Source: Planctomycetaceae bacterium (lineage in GTDB: Bacteria; Planctomycetota; Planctomycetia; Pirellulales; Pirellulaceae). From it: 21,960 nucleotides of DNA. Below are positions 1-8,457 of this stretch, piece by piece. Position numbers and translations under genes: made by a program. The stretch covers positions 1 to 21,960 of the forward strand of contig NYXM01000159.1 of NCBI GenBank assembly GCA_002685655.1, given 5' to 3'. The notes under the pieces were generated by a model, which saw nothing but the letters and a program-made list of their open reading frames with translations, ran no database searches and was not told the DNA's origin. The number at the start of each line of letters is the position of its first letter. The stretch's first letter is position 1.

Positions 1-16
1 TGTTCGATCTTTTATT

Positions 17-67
17 GTCGTCTTTCGCTCCGCGAAAGCACGTTCCTTTCGCGGAGCGAAAGGCGAC
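17..67. repeat. Nested double palindrome (intergenic repeat)
   Basis: Two 17-nt arms (22-38 and 46-62) are perfect reverse complements around a 7-nt loop. Outer pairing extends to 17-67 with one G-T pair. Each arm is itself a hairpin: CTTTCGC-TCC-GCGAAAG at 22-38 and CTTTCGC-GGA-GCGAAAG at 46-62. The element can therefore fold as one long stem or as two small hairpins. It lies 27 nt after the stop codon of the gene ending at 95. There is no T-tract after the stem on either strand, so a classical intrinsic terminator is not shown; a dispersed repeat that also ends or protects transcripts is possible. Confidence 0.75.
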
Positions 68-94
68 TATCGGACAGTAATTCCTCGAACGATC

Positions 95-1111
95 CTAAGG
101 TGTTGCGGCGGCCTCGGGCAGTTCACGTAGAGCCGGCAGGTCCACTCCTTCCATTTCGAGGAAGGCGTGCACAAGTTTGAGTTGCTTGTAACGTGGCTGC
201 AGCAACTTCACGGCGACGGCTTCACCGGAATCGAAGAGGGCGTTCCAATCGGTAAGGATCGATTCGACCGCTCCAGCAGCCTTTGGGTAGTCTCCCGCAT
301 CGTATAGTTTTCGTGCTCGGCCTATCGCGATTTGGATTTGACGAGCCGCAATCTGTTGTTCTTCCGAACCGGCATCCGGAGTGGGTTGGCCGCTCTTGGC
401 GATCGTTTGCTTCTTCGCGTCTTTCTCACCCAGCGGTTGCGCGGCGGTAATCCAGACTTTAGTGGCGTGAATCTGTTCCTTTTGGCCAACGTAATGCCAA
501 CCCTCGAATTCGATCTCGTCCCCCTCGCGGGCAAAGCGAGCATCGTTGATGTCAACGTCAATTTTCGCATCACTGGCCACTTGCGCTTTTATTTGTGTCT
601 CGCCAGTAGATACCGTCATCTTTCCGCCCTTGTACTTAACTAGTATTCCCGTGACGGTGAACGGTGCTGATTCCATGGGGGTATCCTTCTTGGGACCACC
701 CGTCAGGAACGAACCGCGTTTAGCCTCTTCCTTCTGGCCCGCTTTCGAATCCTCCCGCAGTGAGAAGACTTTGAGTTCGTCAATCGGCTTTTGAGCTTCA
801 CCTTGTGGCTGGCCCGATTTATTCTTAAAGAACGTGCCGCGGAATGTCACTGGCATCCCAGGCCGCAACCATTCGGGTGTGGCCTTCCCCTTCAAAACTA
901 TCTCGTTCGCCGGCGCTTCAATCTTCAACAGCCACTGATCGCCGCCCACATTGGCGACGTGAAACACTCCGTTCTGCACCGCCTTGATCTTCCCCGCCGA
1001 ACTGATTTGGTCCTTGGGGATGGGGATCGGCCGCTGTGCAGCCGTGATAGAAGGCATCGCCAGGAACATCAACACAGTAAGGCATTGCGCCACGGTCCGG
1101 GAAATCGCCAT
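95..1111 (-). CDS. Secreted protein of unknown function
   Basis: I do not recognise a family. The chosen start is the ATG at 1111, which has a GAGG ribosome binding site 8 nt upstream and gives 338 aa. An in-frame TTG at 1135 would add eight residues before the signal peptide and is less likely. The N-terminus (MAISRTVAQCLTVLMFLAMP, then SITAAQ) is a typical Sec signal peptide, so the product is probably periplasmic or exported. The mature part is rich in Lys, Glu and Gly. Two stretches (about residues 35-115 and 150-225) look like short beta-barrel modules with related wording (GKIKAV..., GILVKYKGGKMTV), possibly a duplicated fold. A helical C-terminal part follows from about residue 255. 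It lies 315 nt after the DUF1501 gene on the same strand, and could be the last member of that operon or separately expressed. Confidence 0.75.
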   Translation of the reverse strand: MAISRTVAQCLTVLMFLAMPSITAAQRPIPIPKDQISSAGKIKAVQNGVFHVANVGGDQWLLKIEAPANEIVLKGKATPEWLRPGMPVTFRGTFFKNKSGQPQGEAQKPIDELKVFSLREDSKAGQKEEAKRGSFLTGGPKKDTPMESAPFTVTGILVKYKGGKMTVSTGETQIKAQVASDAKIDVDINDARFAREGDEIEFEGWHYVGQKEQIHATKVWITAAQPLGEKDAKKQTIAKSGQPTPDAGSEEQQIAARQIQIAIGRARKLYDAGDYPKAAGAVESILTDWNALFDSGEAVAVKLLQPRYKQLKLVHAFLEMEGVDLPALRELPEAAATP

Positions 1112-1230
1112 TTCTTGAGCCTCGTTTGGAGCCAAAAAGTTGCATCGTCAAAACAGCAAATTCTATTCCGAAAAATGTGGACGCGAACGGGGTGCGGGTC
1201 CACTTTGGCCGAATTGGCGTGCTATTTGCG

Positions 1231-1269
1231 TCTGAACGTGACGGATTGCATCTGAACGTTACTGAACGA
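1231..1269. repeat. Short direct repeats TCTGAACGT
   Basis: TCTGAACGT occurs at 1231-1239 and 1251-1259, exactly 20 nt apart. A third partial copy, CTGAACG, is at 1262-1268. They lie 120-160 nt upstream of the start of the minus-strand gene at 1111, where regulator sites could sit. No factor can be named. Chance cannot be excluded. Confidence 0.4.
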
Positions 1270-1319
1270 GTTCTGCGGCAAGAGCAGACCGACGCGCCAC
1301 GGCGCGGTTGTGTGCCAAT

Positions 1320-1357
1320 CCGCGCGCCCTTTACCGCGCGCCTTTATACCGCGCGCC
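1320..1357. repeat. Triple CCGCGCGCC repeat
   Basis: CCGCGCGCC is present three times, at 1320-1328, 1334-1342 and 1349-1357. The copies are separated by short AT-rich linkers (CTTTA and TTTATA). It sits in the 315-nt gap between the DUF1501 gene and the secreted-protein gene. That gap otherwise holds only the TCTGAACGT repeats and no convincing coding sequence. The alternating GC blocks may form unusual DNA structure. Confidence 0.65.
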
Positions 1358-1426
1358 CGTTCCAGCTGTGGCGGCTTGTAGATAGTTCTCTTGGCCAGCC
1401 AGTTGCCCTGATCCGTTGAAATTCGC

Positions 1427-2893
1427 TCATCCAAACAGTTTCGTCACGGGAAAGCCCTTCACCAGCTCGCGCGGCTGATTGAGGTGGTTGTACATCAACA
1501 TGCTGGGGTCGATGCCGAAGGCGTGGTAGATCGTGGCGAGCAACTCGCGCGGATGCACGGGGTTGTCGACCGGTGCGGAGCCGGTTTTGTCGGACTCGCC
1601 GTGGACGTAGCCGCGCCGGATTCCACCGCCGGCAACGAGTGCTGTGTAACAGTAGGGCCAATGATCGCGTCCGTCGGAACTGTTATCGTTGCCCGATGTG
1701 CTGACACCTCGTTCCGGACTACGACCGAATTCGCCTACCGCGACGATCATTGTTTCCTCAAGCATGCCGCGTTGGTCCAGATCGTCGATCAGCGCCGACA
1801 GCCCCGCGTCGAGCATCGGTGACGATTGGTCCTTCAGCCGCTTCGTAAGCCCTTTGTGTACATCCCAAGAATGGTTGTCCGAGTTGGCAACCTTGGGCCA
1901 GACAACCTCCACGACGCGCGTGCCGGCTTCGATCAAGCGTCGTGCCAATAGGCAGCTTTGTCCAAACGTATTGCGGCCATAGCGATCCCGAAGTTGCGTC
2001 GACTCACGATCTAATGCGAAAGCATCTCGTGCACGACCAGATGTCACTAACTCCAGGGCGCGACCGTAGTACTCGTTCAACTTGTAATCGCTAACTGCCT
2101 TCTCTACAACCGGCATACCTTTGTTGATGACATCACGAAGTCGGGCACGGCGCTGCAACCGGCCGGCGTGAACTTGGGGACGCAACTGCAGATCGTCGAC
2201 GCTAATCCCATCCATCTTCTTCATGTTCATGTCGTCACCGGAGGGATACAGATAGTATGGATCGTAGCCCCGACCCAAGAACCCCGCCGTTCCAGCTTTG
2301 CCAACTACGTTGCTCTCTTGCAGCGGCCTGGGAAGCATGACGAACGGAAGCATCGGAACGTTCGACGGTTTCAGGCGAACAAGATTCGATCCGAAGTTGG
2401 GAAAATCCTTCGGACTAGGAGGTTCCAACTGGCCGGATGCGCTAACTTTGTCGGTCGTGTATCCGGTCAGCATCTGATAGATCGCGGCCGTGTGGTTGAA
2501 CAACCCACTCGGTGTGTAGCTCATCGAACGGACGAGTGATGCTTTGTCGATCACCTGGGCAAGCTGTGGCAGCAGCTCGGTGAACTTCACACCGGGTAAC
2601 TTCGTAGAAATCTCCTTGAACGGACCGACCATGTTGTCCGGCAGATTTGGTTTCGGATCCCACAGATCCAGATGACTCGGGCCGCCTTGCAGGAACATCA
2701 AGATGATGCTCTTCGCCGTGCCATTTCCGGTCGCACCTCCCGCCGCCTTGGCGGTAGCAGCCTGCAACTGCAGCATCGACCCCAGGCCGATCCCTAGCAT
2801 ACCGGAACCACCAACACGCAAGAGATCTCGGCGTGTCAAACCGAGTTGGCGATCACAAACGTCCTTGCCAAGTTGTCCAGGAATGACGAGCAT
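1427..2893 (-). CDS. DUF1501 family Tat-exported protein
   Basis: A 488-aa protein of the DUF1501 family, which belongs to the alkaline phosphatase/sulfatase-like fold group and is abundant in planctomycetes. The substrate is unknown. The N-terminus has a twin-arginine motif ([11 protein letters not shown], Arg21-Arg22) followed by a hydrophobic, Gly-rich stretch, so folded export by the Tat pathway is expected. Family signatures seen are [16 protein letters not shown], the VGEFGRSPE motif, and [10 protein letters not shown] in the C-terminal third. The ATG at 2893 is preceded by GGAGA with suitable spacing. It lies 128 nt downstream of the giant cytochrome-like gene on the same strand, the usual order for DUF1549/DUF1553 followed by DUF1501. 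That pairing suggests the two exported products work together. Family assignment is sure; function is not. Confidence 0.93.
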   Translation of the reverse strand: MLVIPGQLGKDVCDRQLGLTRRDLLRVGGSGMLGIGLGSMLQLQAATAKAAGGATGNGTAKSIILMFLQGGPSHLDLWDPKPNLPDNMVGPFKEISTKLPGVKFTELLPQLAQVIDKASLVRSMSYTPSGLFNHTAAIYQMLTGYTTDKVSASGQLEPPSPKDFPNFGSNLVRLKPSNVPMLPFVMLPRPLQESNVVGKAGTAGFLGRGYDPYYLYPSGDDMNMKKMDGISVDDLQLRPQVHAGRLQRRARLRDVINKGMPVVEKAVSDYKLNEYYGRALELVTSGRARDAFALDRESTQLRDRYGRNTFGQSCLLARRLIEAGTRVVEVVWPKVANSDNHSWDVHKGLTKRLKDQSSPMLDAGLSALIDDLDQRGMLEETMIVAVGEFGRSPERGVSTSGNDNSSDGRDHWPYCYTALVAGGGIRRGYVHGESDKTGSAPVDNPVHPRELLATIYHAFGIDPSMLMYNHLNQPRELVKGFPVTKLFG

Positions 2894-3021
2894 GGTTCAA
2901 TTCTCCACTGGTACTTTCAATTTGATTCGAAGGCCGGAAGTCGGGCTAAACGAACGCTTCTCCCGTCGCACTAAAACGATTGCCAAACGAGACCACAATC
3001 AGGTGTGGGCCTCCGTGACAA

Positions 3022-6000
3022 TTACCGGTTGAACAAAAAAGCCGGGCTGTTAATCAGTGCCCAGGCGACGTCCTGGGCGGCTGTCAGCCGCGGTTTCTTC
3101 AGTAGTGTTTCACTCAACTTAGCGTCCGCTCGCAGCTGCGCCAGCTTCAAATCGACGGGCAGCGGTTTACCGACTTCGGCCAGCTTGTCGCGTAATTGCT
3201 TCAGCTTCGGATCCACCGCGCGGGGCTGCTTTGCTTTGGCCAACGCGTTTTGCAACTTTTTCAATTCGCCGTCTACGCCGCGATAGTATGCGAGTAAATC
3301 GGCTTTCTGTTTGTCATCGCGCTGGTCGGCCGCGACGGCCAAGATGTCAGTCACGGTCTTTGGTAGACCCTCCAGCAGAATCGGCCCGGTCGAAGTGGTC
3401 ACGGACAATCGGAACCGGCCAAGTGAATGTTGACCGCTGCTGAACTGCTGGTGCAACAGGAATGTCAGGATCGTACCGCCGTCGTAGCCCACATCTTGCT
3501 TCAACTCGAAAGATGCCAGGTGATTGACGCCGAACTTCGGGGAGATTGCCCACCCGTTTGCTGTCGATGCCATGTTGCCGTCGATTGCAGTTGCGACGTT
3601 GTAGACGTCCTGACTGAAGTCGGCTTGAGCGTTTTCCAAACCGATCTTAGTAGCTTTGCCGGGATCGGACTTGGGCGCGGCAGACAACTCGAATTCGGTT
3701 AACACGAAGTTACCATCCGGGGCACGGCCCGGTCCCTTCTTCGGTTGCCGGTCGTCCGCCAACGCCTCCAGACGCACGGCCGCAATGCCTGTCAGTTCGG
3801 TGTTGGCCACGACCGTGTATGTCCCCAGACCATTCGAGCTTGTGGCGGCGACGGAGAGGTCCTCTTGTTTGGTGAGCGTCGTTGCACTTGTGGAGGAAAC
3901 CTCCGACGGATCTAACGGCGTCCAAATAGTGCCTTTGCTTTCTTTGGCTTCCCAGGCCGCAAGTCGATCGTTCACCGTCACTTCGTATTCCTGCAAGGCA
4001 GCATCAGCTTGGACGATTGCTTCCTCGTGTTGCTTGTCGAGCTCAGCCTCGCGCGACGCAATCTCTGTCTCGTAAGCTGTGAGTGCCGTCTTTGCGGCGG
4101 AGATCTCTGCTTGCCGCTTCTTTTCCTGTTCGGCGATCATAGGGGCGAGACTCTGTTCGTGTTCGTGCATGGTCGCGACAAGCTGAGCGTGCTCGGCCGG
4201 CAGGGTGCGCATCATCTCCAGTGCCGCATTGATCTCCCCCTGATTCGCTGGACGATTGAGAATTCGCATGAACAGTTCGCCGATCAACTTCGTTTCGTCC
4301 TTTTCCGTGTCGACCAACTTGGCGATGTCGCCTTTCGGGTCAATGATCGCGTTGTCGACTGTCGATCCGGCGGCCAACGCCATCACAGGGCCGAATTGCA
4401 TACCAGTAGGCCGTTCGCATTCACACGCACTCTCGCGCGGCGGCCGACCGAGCTTGGCCAGGAAGCCGCTCGGTTCCTTGAAGCCCACGTCGACCAACGC
4501 AGCCGCTCGCGTCCCGGGTTTAACGCCCGGGAACTTCGAGATAGATCCCGTCACTTTATGCAAAGCGTCGTACAGCACTTCAGCCGACAGGCGACGAGCC
4601 TTCGCGTGCGAGTAGTTGATCGTGTCGTCTTCGTTCCAACGGTTCGTCTTGATCGACATTTGATACGTGCGCGACTTGCAGATTGTACGGACCAGATGTT
4701 GGACATCGAAGCCACCATCAACGAACTCGTCGGTTAGACGGGCAAGTAGTTCCGGATTCGTCGGCGGGTTGCCGGCACGAATATCGTCAAGCGGCTCGAT
4801 CAGGCCCTGTCCCAGCAAATATCCCCACATTCGGTTGACGTAGCTGCGGGCGAAATACGCATTGCCAGGCGAGATCATCCAGCGTGCAATGTGCTCGCGG
4901 CGGCTGGCGTTCGGCGCGGCGACGTAGTGGCTCTCGAAGGGGAGTTTGGGCGGAGTGACGGCGCCCGTCTCGTCGTGCAGCACCTCGCCTTCGGTCTTCT
5001 CGAAGACGACCTCGTAGAGTGGCTTGCCCGCCTCGACGGCCGTTCTGCCAATCTCCTTCTTGCCGCTTGCCGGGTCCTTCTTCAGCCCGAATTGGGCGAA
5101 GTAAGCAGCCGTTTCCCAGTATTGGTTTTGCACCCACCCTTCAAACGGATGGTCGTGGCACTTATTGCAACTGAACCGAACACCGAGAAACAGATGCGTC
5201 GAGTTCTCCATCGTGTCTTCTGGCGTGCGGTGGATCTTGTAATACGATGCCGCCGGGTTGTCCTTATTCGATCCACTCGCCGAAAGGATCATGTAGGCAA
5301 ACTGATCGTATGGCGTGTTGGACGCGACCTGGTCGCGAATCCACTTGCGGAATGCCGTTGCTCCCTCGACTGCCAGGTACTTGCGGTTGACCTGAAGCAG
5401 ATCCGCCCACTTGTTCGTCCAATGTTCGACGTAGTCATCGCTGCCGACGAGTTGGTCGATCAGTTCATCGCGCTTGACCTTCGTGTCACGCGTGTCTGCC
5501 AGGAAGGCGCGCACGTCGTCGGCCGTTGGTGGCAGGCCGATCAAGTCGAGATACGTGCGCCGCAGGAATTCAGCATCGGTACATAATTCGGAGGGCATCG
5601 TCTTGGTGCGGCGAAGTTTTGTGGCGACCAGTTCGTCAATGAAGTTGTTCGCCGGAGTCTCCTTCCAGGCGAAACCGGCCCGGTCGCCCATGATCGTCAG
5701 CGTCGAGGCGGCATATTTCCCCTCGAACCGCGCCAGGATGGGCGATTCCCCGCGGCGCTGCGCCGTGACCAGACCGGAGGAATCGGCTGTGGCCACTTCA
5801 ATGTTGCCGCTCGATATATGGGCTTCGGACGTGACATCGCGAATCTCGCCGTCGGTGTACATGGCCAAGACCCGGAACTGTTGCTTTGCGTCGGGGCGTT
5901 GCAGAATACGGTCCTTGGGGAAGATCTCGATACTCGCAACGCGCGGCGCATTCACATCAATTTTCGCGCCGTCGCCAATCCATTTGCGGATGATTTTGTG

Positions 6001-8145
6001 ATACGGACTGCCAGGGACAATAACTTGCCCACCCTGATGCGGAACACGTGTGGTTGCCTTCAACAGCATGAGACTGTTCTCCGGCGATGCCAAGTTAATT
6101 CTGCGGGAAGCCAATTCGTCGATGTAGGCCCGCACTTCAAAGATCGGATCGTTGCCTCGCATGGAAGTCTTCAAACCGCCTTTGCCCTTCTTCGATCCAT
6201 GGCACGTTCCGGCGTTGCAGCCCGCCTTCCCAAAGACCGGATTCACATCGCGAATCAGATCGAGCTTGAAGGCCGGATCGATGCCGGCAACTTCGACGAT
6301 GGCCGTGGCATTCTTGTCGCCGAGAGAGAATGTCAGGTCGGTCTGACCGTTCGCCGTGCCACGAAGCAGACCCGTCGGAGAGACGACGGCGATGTCCGCT
6401 GATATGGCGACCTTGACCAGCCGCGTGACGTCAATCACGTTGCCCGATTCCATCTGCCCGGTCACGATGAACTGAGCGGTGTCGAAGCGTTTGGCGAGCC
6501 TGATGTTGGCTGGCTGGACTTCAATCGAAGCAAGTTTCTCACCTTCAGGCAGGGATTCGCCAGTGGCGGCTTGTTGCGGTTTGGCCGCAGCAACCGGGAG
6601 CATATCCGTCTGATCCTGCTTCTGGGCCACCTCCCTCATCGAGTCTACCGGCACGGGCACGAATTCCGTGACAATCGAGCCGCTGTCCGCGTCAATCAGG
6701 CGCACCATTCCGTCCGAGCCGGCGGCCGCTACAATCTTGCCGTCCGCACTAAACGCCACCGCAAAGACGCCCGCCTGCGGCAAACTTGTTTCCGCCAGAA
6801 TCTTGACGCCCTTGGTGTGGTAGTTGGCGATCTTCTCCTTCTCCTCGGCAGTGCGTTGGGCAACGCGCTTCTGCATGATTGCCAACAGATCCTTGGGCAA
6901 CTCGCTGTCGAATTCGTAGGCGTAGATCCGCACTTCGCCCGTTCTGTCGATACAGCTTCCCGCCGCGATCCGTTTGCCGTCGCGGCTGATCGCGACATCG
7001 AAGACTCGGCCCTTCAGCGGCGGGAACTTCCGGATCAGGTTGGCGTCGTCCCCAATCACTCGCTTCGATGTGCGGAAGACGCGGTAGAGCTTCGGTTCGC
7101 CATCCGCTCCACCGACTAAGATCTCGTCCCTTGTCGGATGCCGATCGACGGCGGCAATTCCACCCTTCAAGGCACCGGGCGTGATCGATGTAACGTTGTC
7201 GATGAATCGTTGAGTTGCCATTTCCGTCAGCTTGGCCGAACGGTCACGGCCGACAGATATGAGATGCGTGCCCTTAGCAGAGAATACCGTGTCGAGCGGC
7301 CAGCCGTTGTGCGCTCCCTGGTACAACACTTGCTCGCCAGTTTCGGCGTCAATCGCTCGTACCGTGTCGTCCGCGCAACCGAACGCGATCAACTTGCCGT
7401 CCGGCGACCAACTTGCACCGTAAACCGTGTCATGCGTCACCGCTAGTGAGAGCGTCAACTCGCGTTTCTCAATGTCCCAGACCTGCACCTCGCCCATGCG
7501 AGCTGGCAAGCCGCCAGTTACCGCTAAGCGCTTCCCATCCGGGGAGAAGGCGACCGATTCAATTCGCTCCGACACGCCAACCAACCTTGCTACCAAGCCC
7601 GAACCATCGGCTTTGTGCAACAGGACTTCGTGGTACCCCGCGACTGCAAGTAGTTTTCCGTCGGGGGAAAACTCGATCGACGTAACGACCGGGGGCATAG
7701 AATAGGCAGGCGGGTGGTCCATGTCGTACTGTTGCTGCACACCTTTGGGTGTGTCGTCTTTCGCTCCTTGCTCGATCCACCGCTTGATGAGGGCGAGTTC
7801 AACATTCGATAGCGGCGGCTTCTCTTTTGGCATCTCCGCTTCGCCACCGTCGGGCGTGATCTGCGTGACAAGATAGCTCTCATCCGGCTTGCCCGGCACG
7901 ATCGCCTCCTCCTCACTTTCGCCTCCCGCGAACATCCTCCCCACGGTCGTCATCACGTAGTCGCCATCTGCCTTGGCCGGTTGGTGGCAGCCATGACACT
8001 GCGCCTGAAGAATCGGTCGGACCTGTTGGTAGTAACTGACCTTGGTATCCGCGGTCGTGGTTTCGTCTTCACCAAATGCGATGGAAGAACTTACAACAAC
8101 GAAACACAACGACGTGAAGAACCGCCGCGATAGGAAGACGGGCAT
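3022..8145 (-). CDS. Giant PSCyt1-WD40-DUF1549-DUF1553 exported protein
   Basis: A 1707-aa exported protein. Visible order: signal peptide (1-25); PSCyt1 cytochrome-like domain with a CHGCH haem motif (residues 50-54); WD40-type beta-propeller repeats (about 150-500, with repeated FSPDGK, FSADGK and WSPDGK words); a bacterial Ig-like segment (about 538-620); a second Cys-rich segment with CNAGTCH (643-649), which is CX4CH rather than CX2CH; another Ig-like segment (about 735-820); DUF1549/PSCyt2 (about 830-1020) with CNKCH (993-997); and DUF1553/PSD1 from about 1080. A coiled coil, a beta-rich module and a second coiled coil (about 1325-1665) interrupt DUF1553 before its terminal NSPAFLFNR. 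The ATG at 8145 has AGAGGAA upstream. WD40-containing DUF1549/1553 proteins are known in planctomycetes, but their reaction is not. A covalently haem-bearing surface or periplasmic protein is inferred. DUF1501 follows in the same operon. Confidence 0.93.
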   Translation of the reverse strand: MPVFLSRRFFTSLCFVVVSSSIAFGEDETTTADTKVSYYQQVRPILQAQCHGCHQPAKADGDYVMTTVGRMFAGGESEEEAIVPGKPDESYLVTQITPDGGEAEMPKEKPPLSNVELALIKRWIEQGAKDDTPKGVQQQYDMDHPPAYSMPPVVTSIEFSPDGKLLAVAGYHEVLLHKADGSGLVARLVGVSERIESVAFSPDGKRLAVTGGLPARMGEVQVWDIEKRELTLSLAVTHDTVYGASWSPDGKLIAFGCADDTVRAIDAETGEQVLYQGAHNGWPLDTVFSAKGTHLISVGRDRSAKLTEMATQRFIDNVTSITPGALKGGIAAVDRHPTRDEILVGGADGEPKLYRVFRTSKRVIGDDANLIRKFPPLKGRVFDVAISRDGKRIAAGSCIDRTGEVRIYAYEFDSELPKDLLAIMQKRVAQRTAEEKEKIANYHTKGVKILAETSLPQAGVFAVAFSADGKIVAAAGSDGMVRLIDADSGSIVTEFVPVPVDSMREVAQKQDQTDMLPVAAAKPQQAATGESLPEGEKLASIEVQPANIRLAKRFDTAQFIVTGQMESGNVIDVTRLVKVAISADIAVVSPTGLLRGTANGQTDLTFSLGDKNATAIVEVAGIDPAFKLDLIRDVNPVFGKAGCNAGTCHGSKKGKGGLKTSMRGNDPIFEVRAYIDELASRRINLASPENSLMLLKATTRVPHQGGQVIVPGSPYHKIIRKWIGDGAKIDVNAPRVASIEIFPKDRILQRPDAKQQFRVLAMYTDGEIRDVTSEAHISSGNIEVATADSSGLVTAQRRGESPILARFEGKYAASTLTIMGDRAGFAWKETPANNFIDELVATKLRRTKTMPSELCTDAEFLRRTYLDLIGLPPTADDVRAFLADTRDTKVKRDELIDQLVGSDDYVEHWTNKWADLLQVNRKYLAVEGATAFRKWIRDQVASNTPYDQFAYMILSASGSNKDNPAASYYKIHRTPEDTMENSTHLFLGVRFSCNKCHDHPFEGWVQNQYWETAAYFAQFGLKKDPASGKKEIGRTAVEAGKPLYEVVFEKTEGEVLHDETGAVTPPKLPFESHYVAAPNASRREHIARWMISPGNAYFARSYVNRMWGYLLGQGLIEPLDDIRAGNPPTNPELLARLTDEFVDGGFDVQHLVRTICKSRTYQMSIKTNRWNEDDTINYSHAKARRLSAEVLYDALHKVTGSISKFPGVKPGTRAAALVDVGFKEPSGFLAKLGRPPRESACECERPTGMQFGPVMALAAGSTVDNAIIDPKGDIAKLVDTEKDETKLIGELFMRILNRPANQGEINAALEMMRTLPAEHAQLVATMHEHEQSLAPMIAEQEKKRQAEISAAKTALTAYETEIASREAELDKQHEEAIVQADAALQEYEVTVNDRLAAWEAKESKGTIWTPLDPSEVSSTSATTLTKQEDLSVAATSSNGLGTYTVVANTELTGIAAVRLEALADDRQPKKGPGRAPDGNFVLTEFELSAAPKSDPGKATKIGLENAQADFSQDVYNVATAIDGNMASTANGWAISPKFGVNHLASFELKQDVGYDGGTILTFLLHQQFSSGQHSLGRFRLSVTTSTGPILLEGLPKTVTDILAVAADQRDDKQKADLLAYYRGVDGELKKLQNALAKAKQPRAVDPKLKQLRDKLAEVGKPLPVDLKLAQLRADAKLSETLLKKPRLTAAQDVAWALINSPAFLFNR

Positions 8146-8223
8146 CGGTGTTTCCTCTGGGGGCAGAAACTGTGATCTGGCAGGCAGGTAGGCACATATG
8201 TACCGGAATGAATATTGTTCGTC

Positions 8224-8251
8224 AATCTACCACGCAGATTGTGGATGTCAA
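8224..8251 (-). promoter_or_regulatory. Putative promoter of the giant cytochrome-like gene
   Basis: On the minus strand, TTGACA (8246-8251) is a perfect -35 box. It is followed after 16 nt by TAGATT (8224-8229), a 4-of-6 match to a -10 box. Transcription would start about 70 nt before the ATG at 8145. The -35 box lies inside the GGATGTCAAGGTCC motif at 8243-8256, so a protein bound there would block the promoter. Confidence 0.45.
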
Positions 8252-8256
8252 GGTCC
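8243..8256 (+). promoter_or_regulatory. Copy A of shared 14-bp promoter motif
   Basis: GGATGTCAAGGTCC differs at one base from GGACGTCAAGGTCC in front of the rightmost cytochrome-like gene (18428-18441). It is related to GGACGTTCAGGTCT in front of the Rrf2 gene (15126-15139, minus). Here it overlaps the likely -35 box of the giant gene. It may be an operator; the binding protein is inferred. Confidence 0.4.
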
Positions 8257-8457
8257 GATTATCTGAGATTATCGAGTGGTATGAGTGAGAACAGGCGCAG
8301 CAACGAAGCAAACGTGATGACCCCGAGGCCATCGTTGGCGAGAAATCTGGGCAAATTAGCAGCCAAGTTGACGTCTGCGAAGTGACTCGTTGCCCGAACA
8401 TCAATGAGAGTCTGATCGTAGGCCCTACGGGACGTCACTCGACCGCAAGATCAATCG
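8257..8457. other. Rest of the divergent intergenic region
   Basis: This is the remainder of the 312-nt region between the divergently transcribed giant gene and the LRR gene. An AT-rich stretch at 8257-8275 (ATTATCTGAGATTATC) could hold a plus-strand promoter. A 60-codon minus-strand frame (8222-8404) shows no signal peptide, motif or ribosome binding site and is probably not a gene. Nothing else stands out. Confidence 0.4.

Noticed and set aside
17..67. Classical intrinsic terminator
   Set aside because: The stem is strong but neither strand has a T-tract after it, so it is listed as a repeat.
95..1135. TTG start at 1135 for the secreted protein
   Set aside because: The ATG at 1111 has a GAGG site at good spacing and begins directly with the signal peptide.
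1320..1357. CRISPR-like array
   Set aside because: Only three 9-nt units with 5-6 nt spacers; far too short for CRISPR repeats and spacers.
4009..4737. Long plus-strand frames inside the giant gene (for example 242 codons)
   Set aside because: They are mirror frames of a GC-rich coding sequence; the minus-strand frame has clear domains throughout.
8222..8404. 60-codon minus-strand frame upstream of the giant gene
   Set aside because: No ribosome binding site, motif or family resemblance, and it covers the likely promoter of the giant gene.
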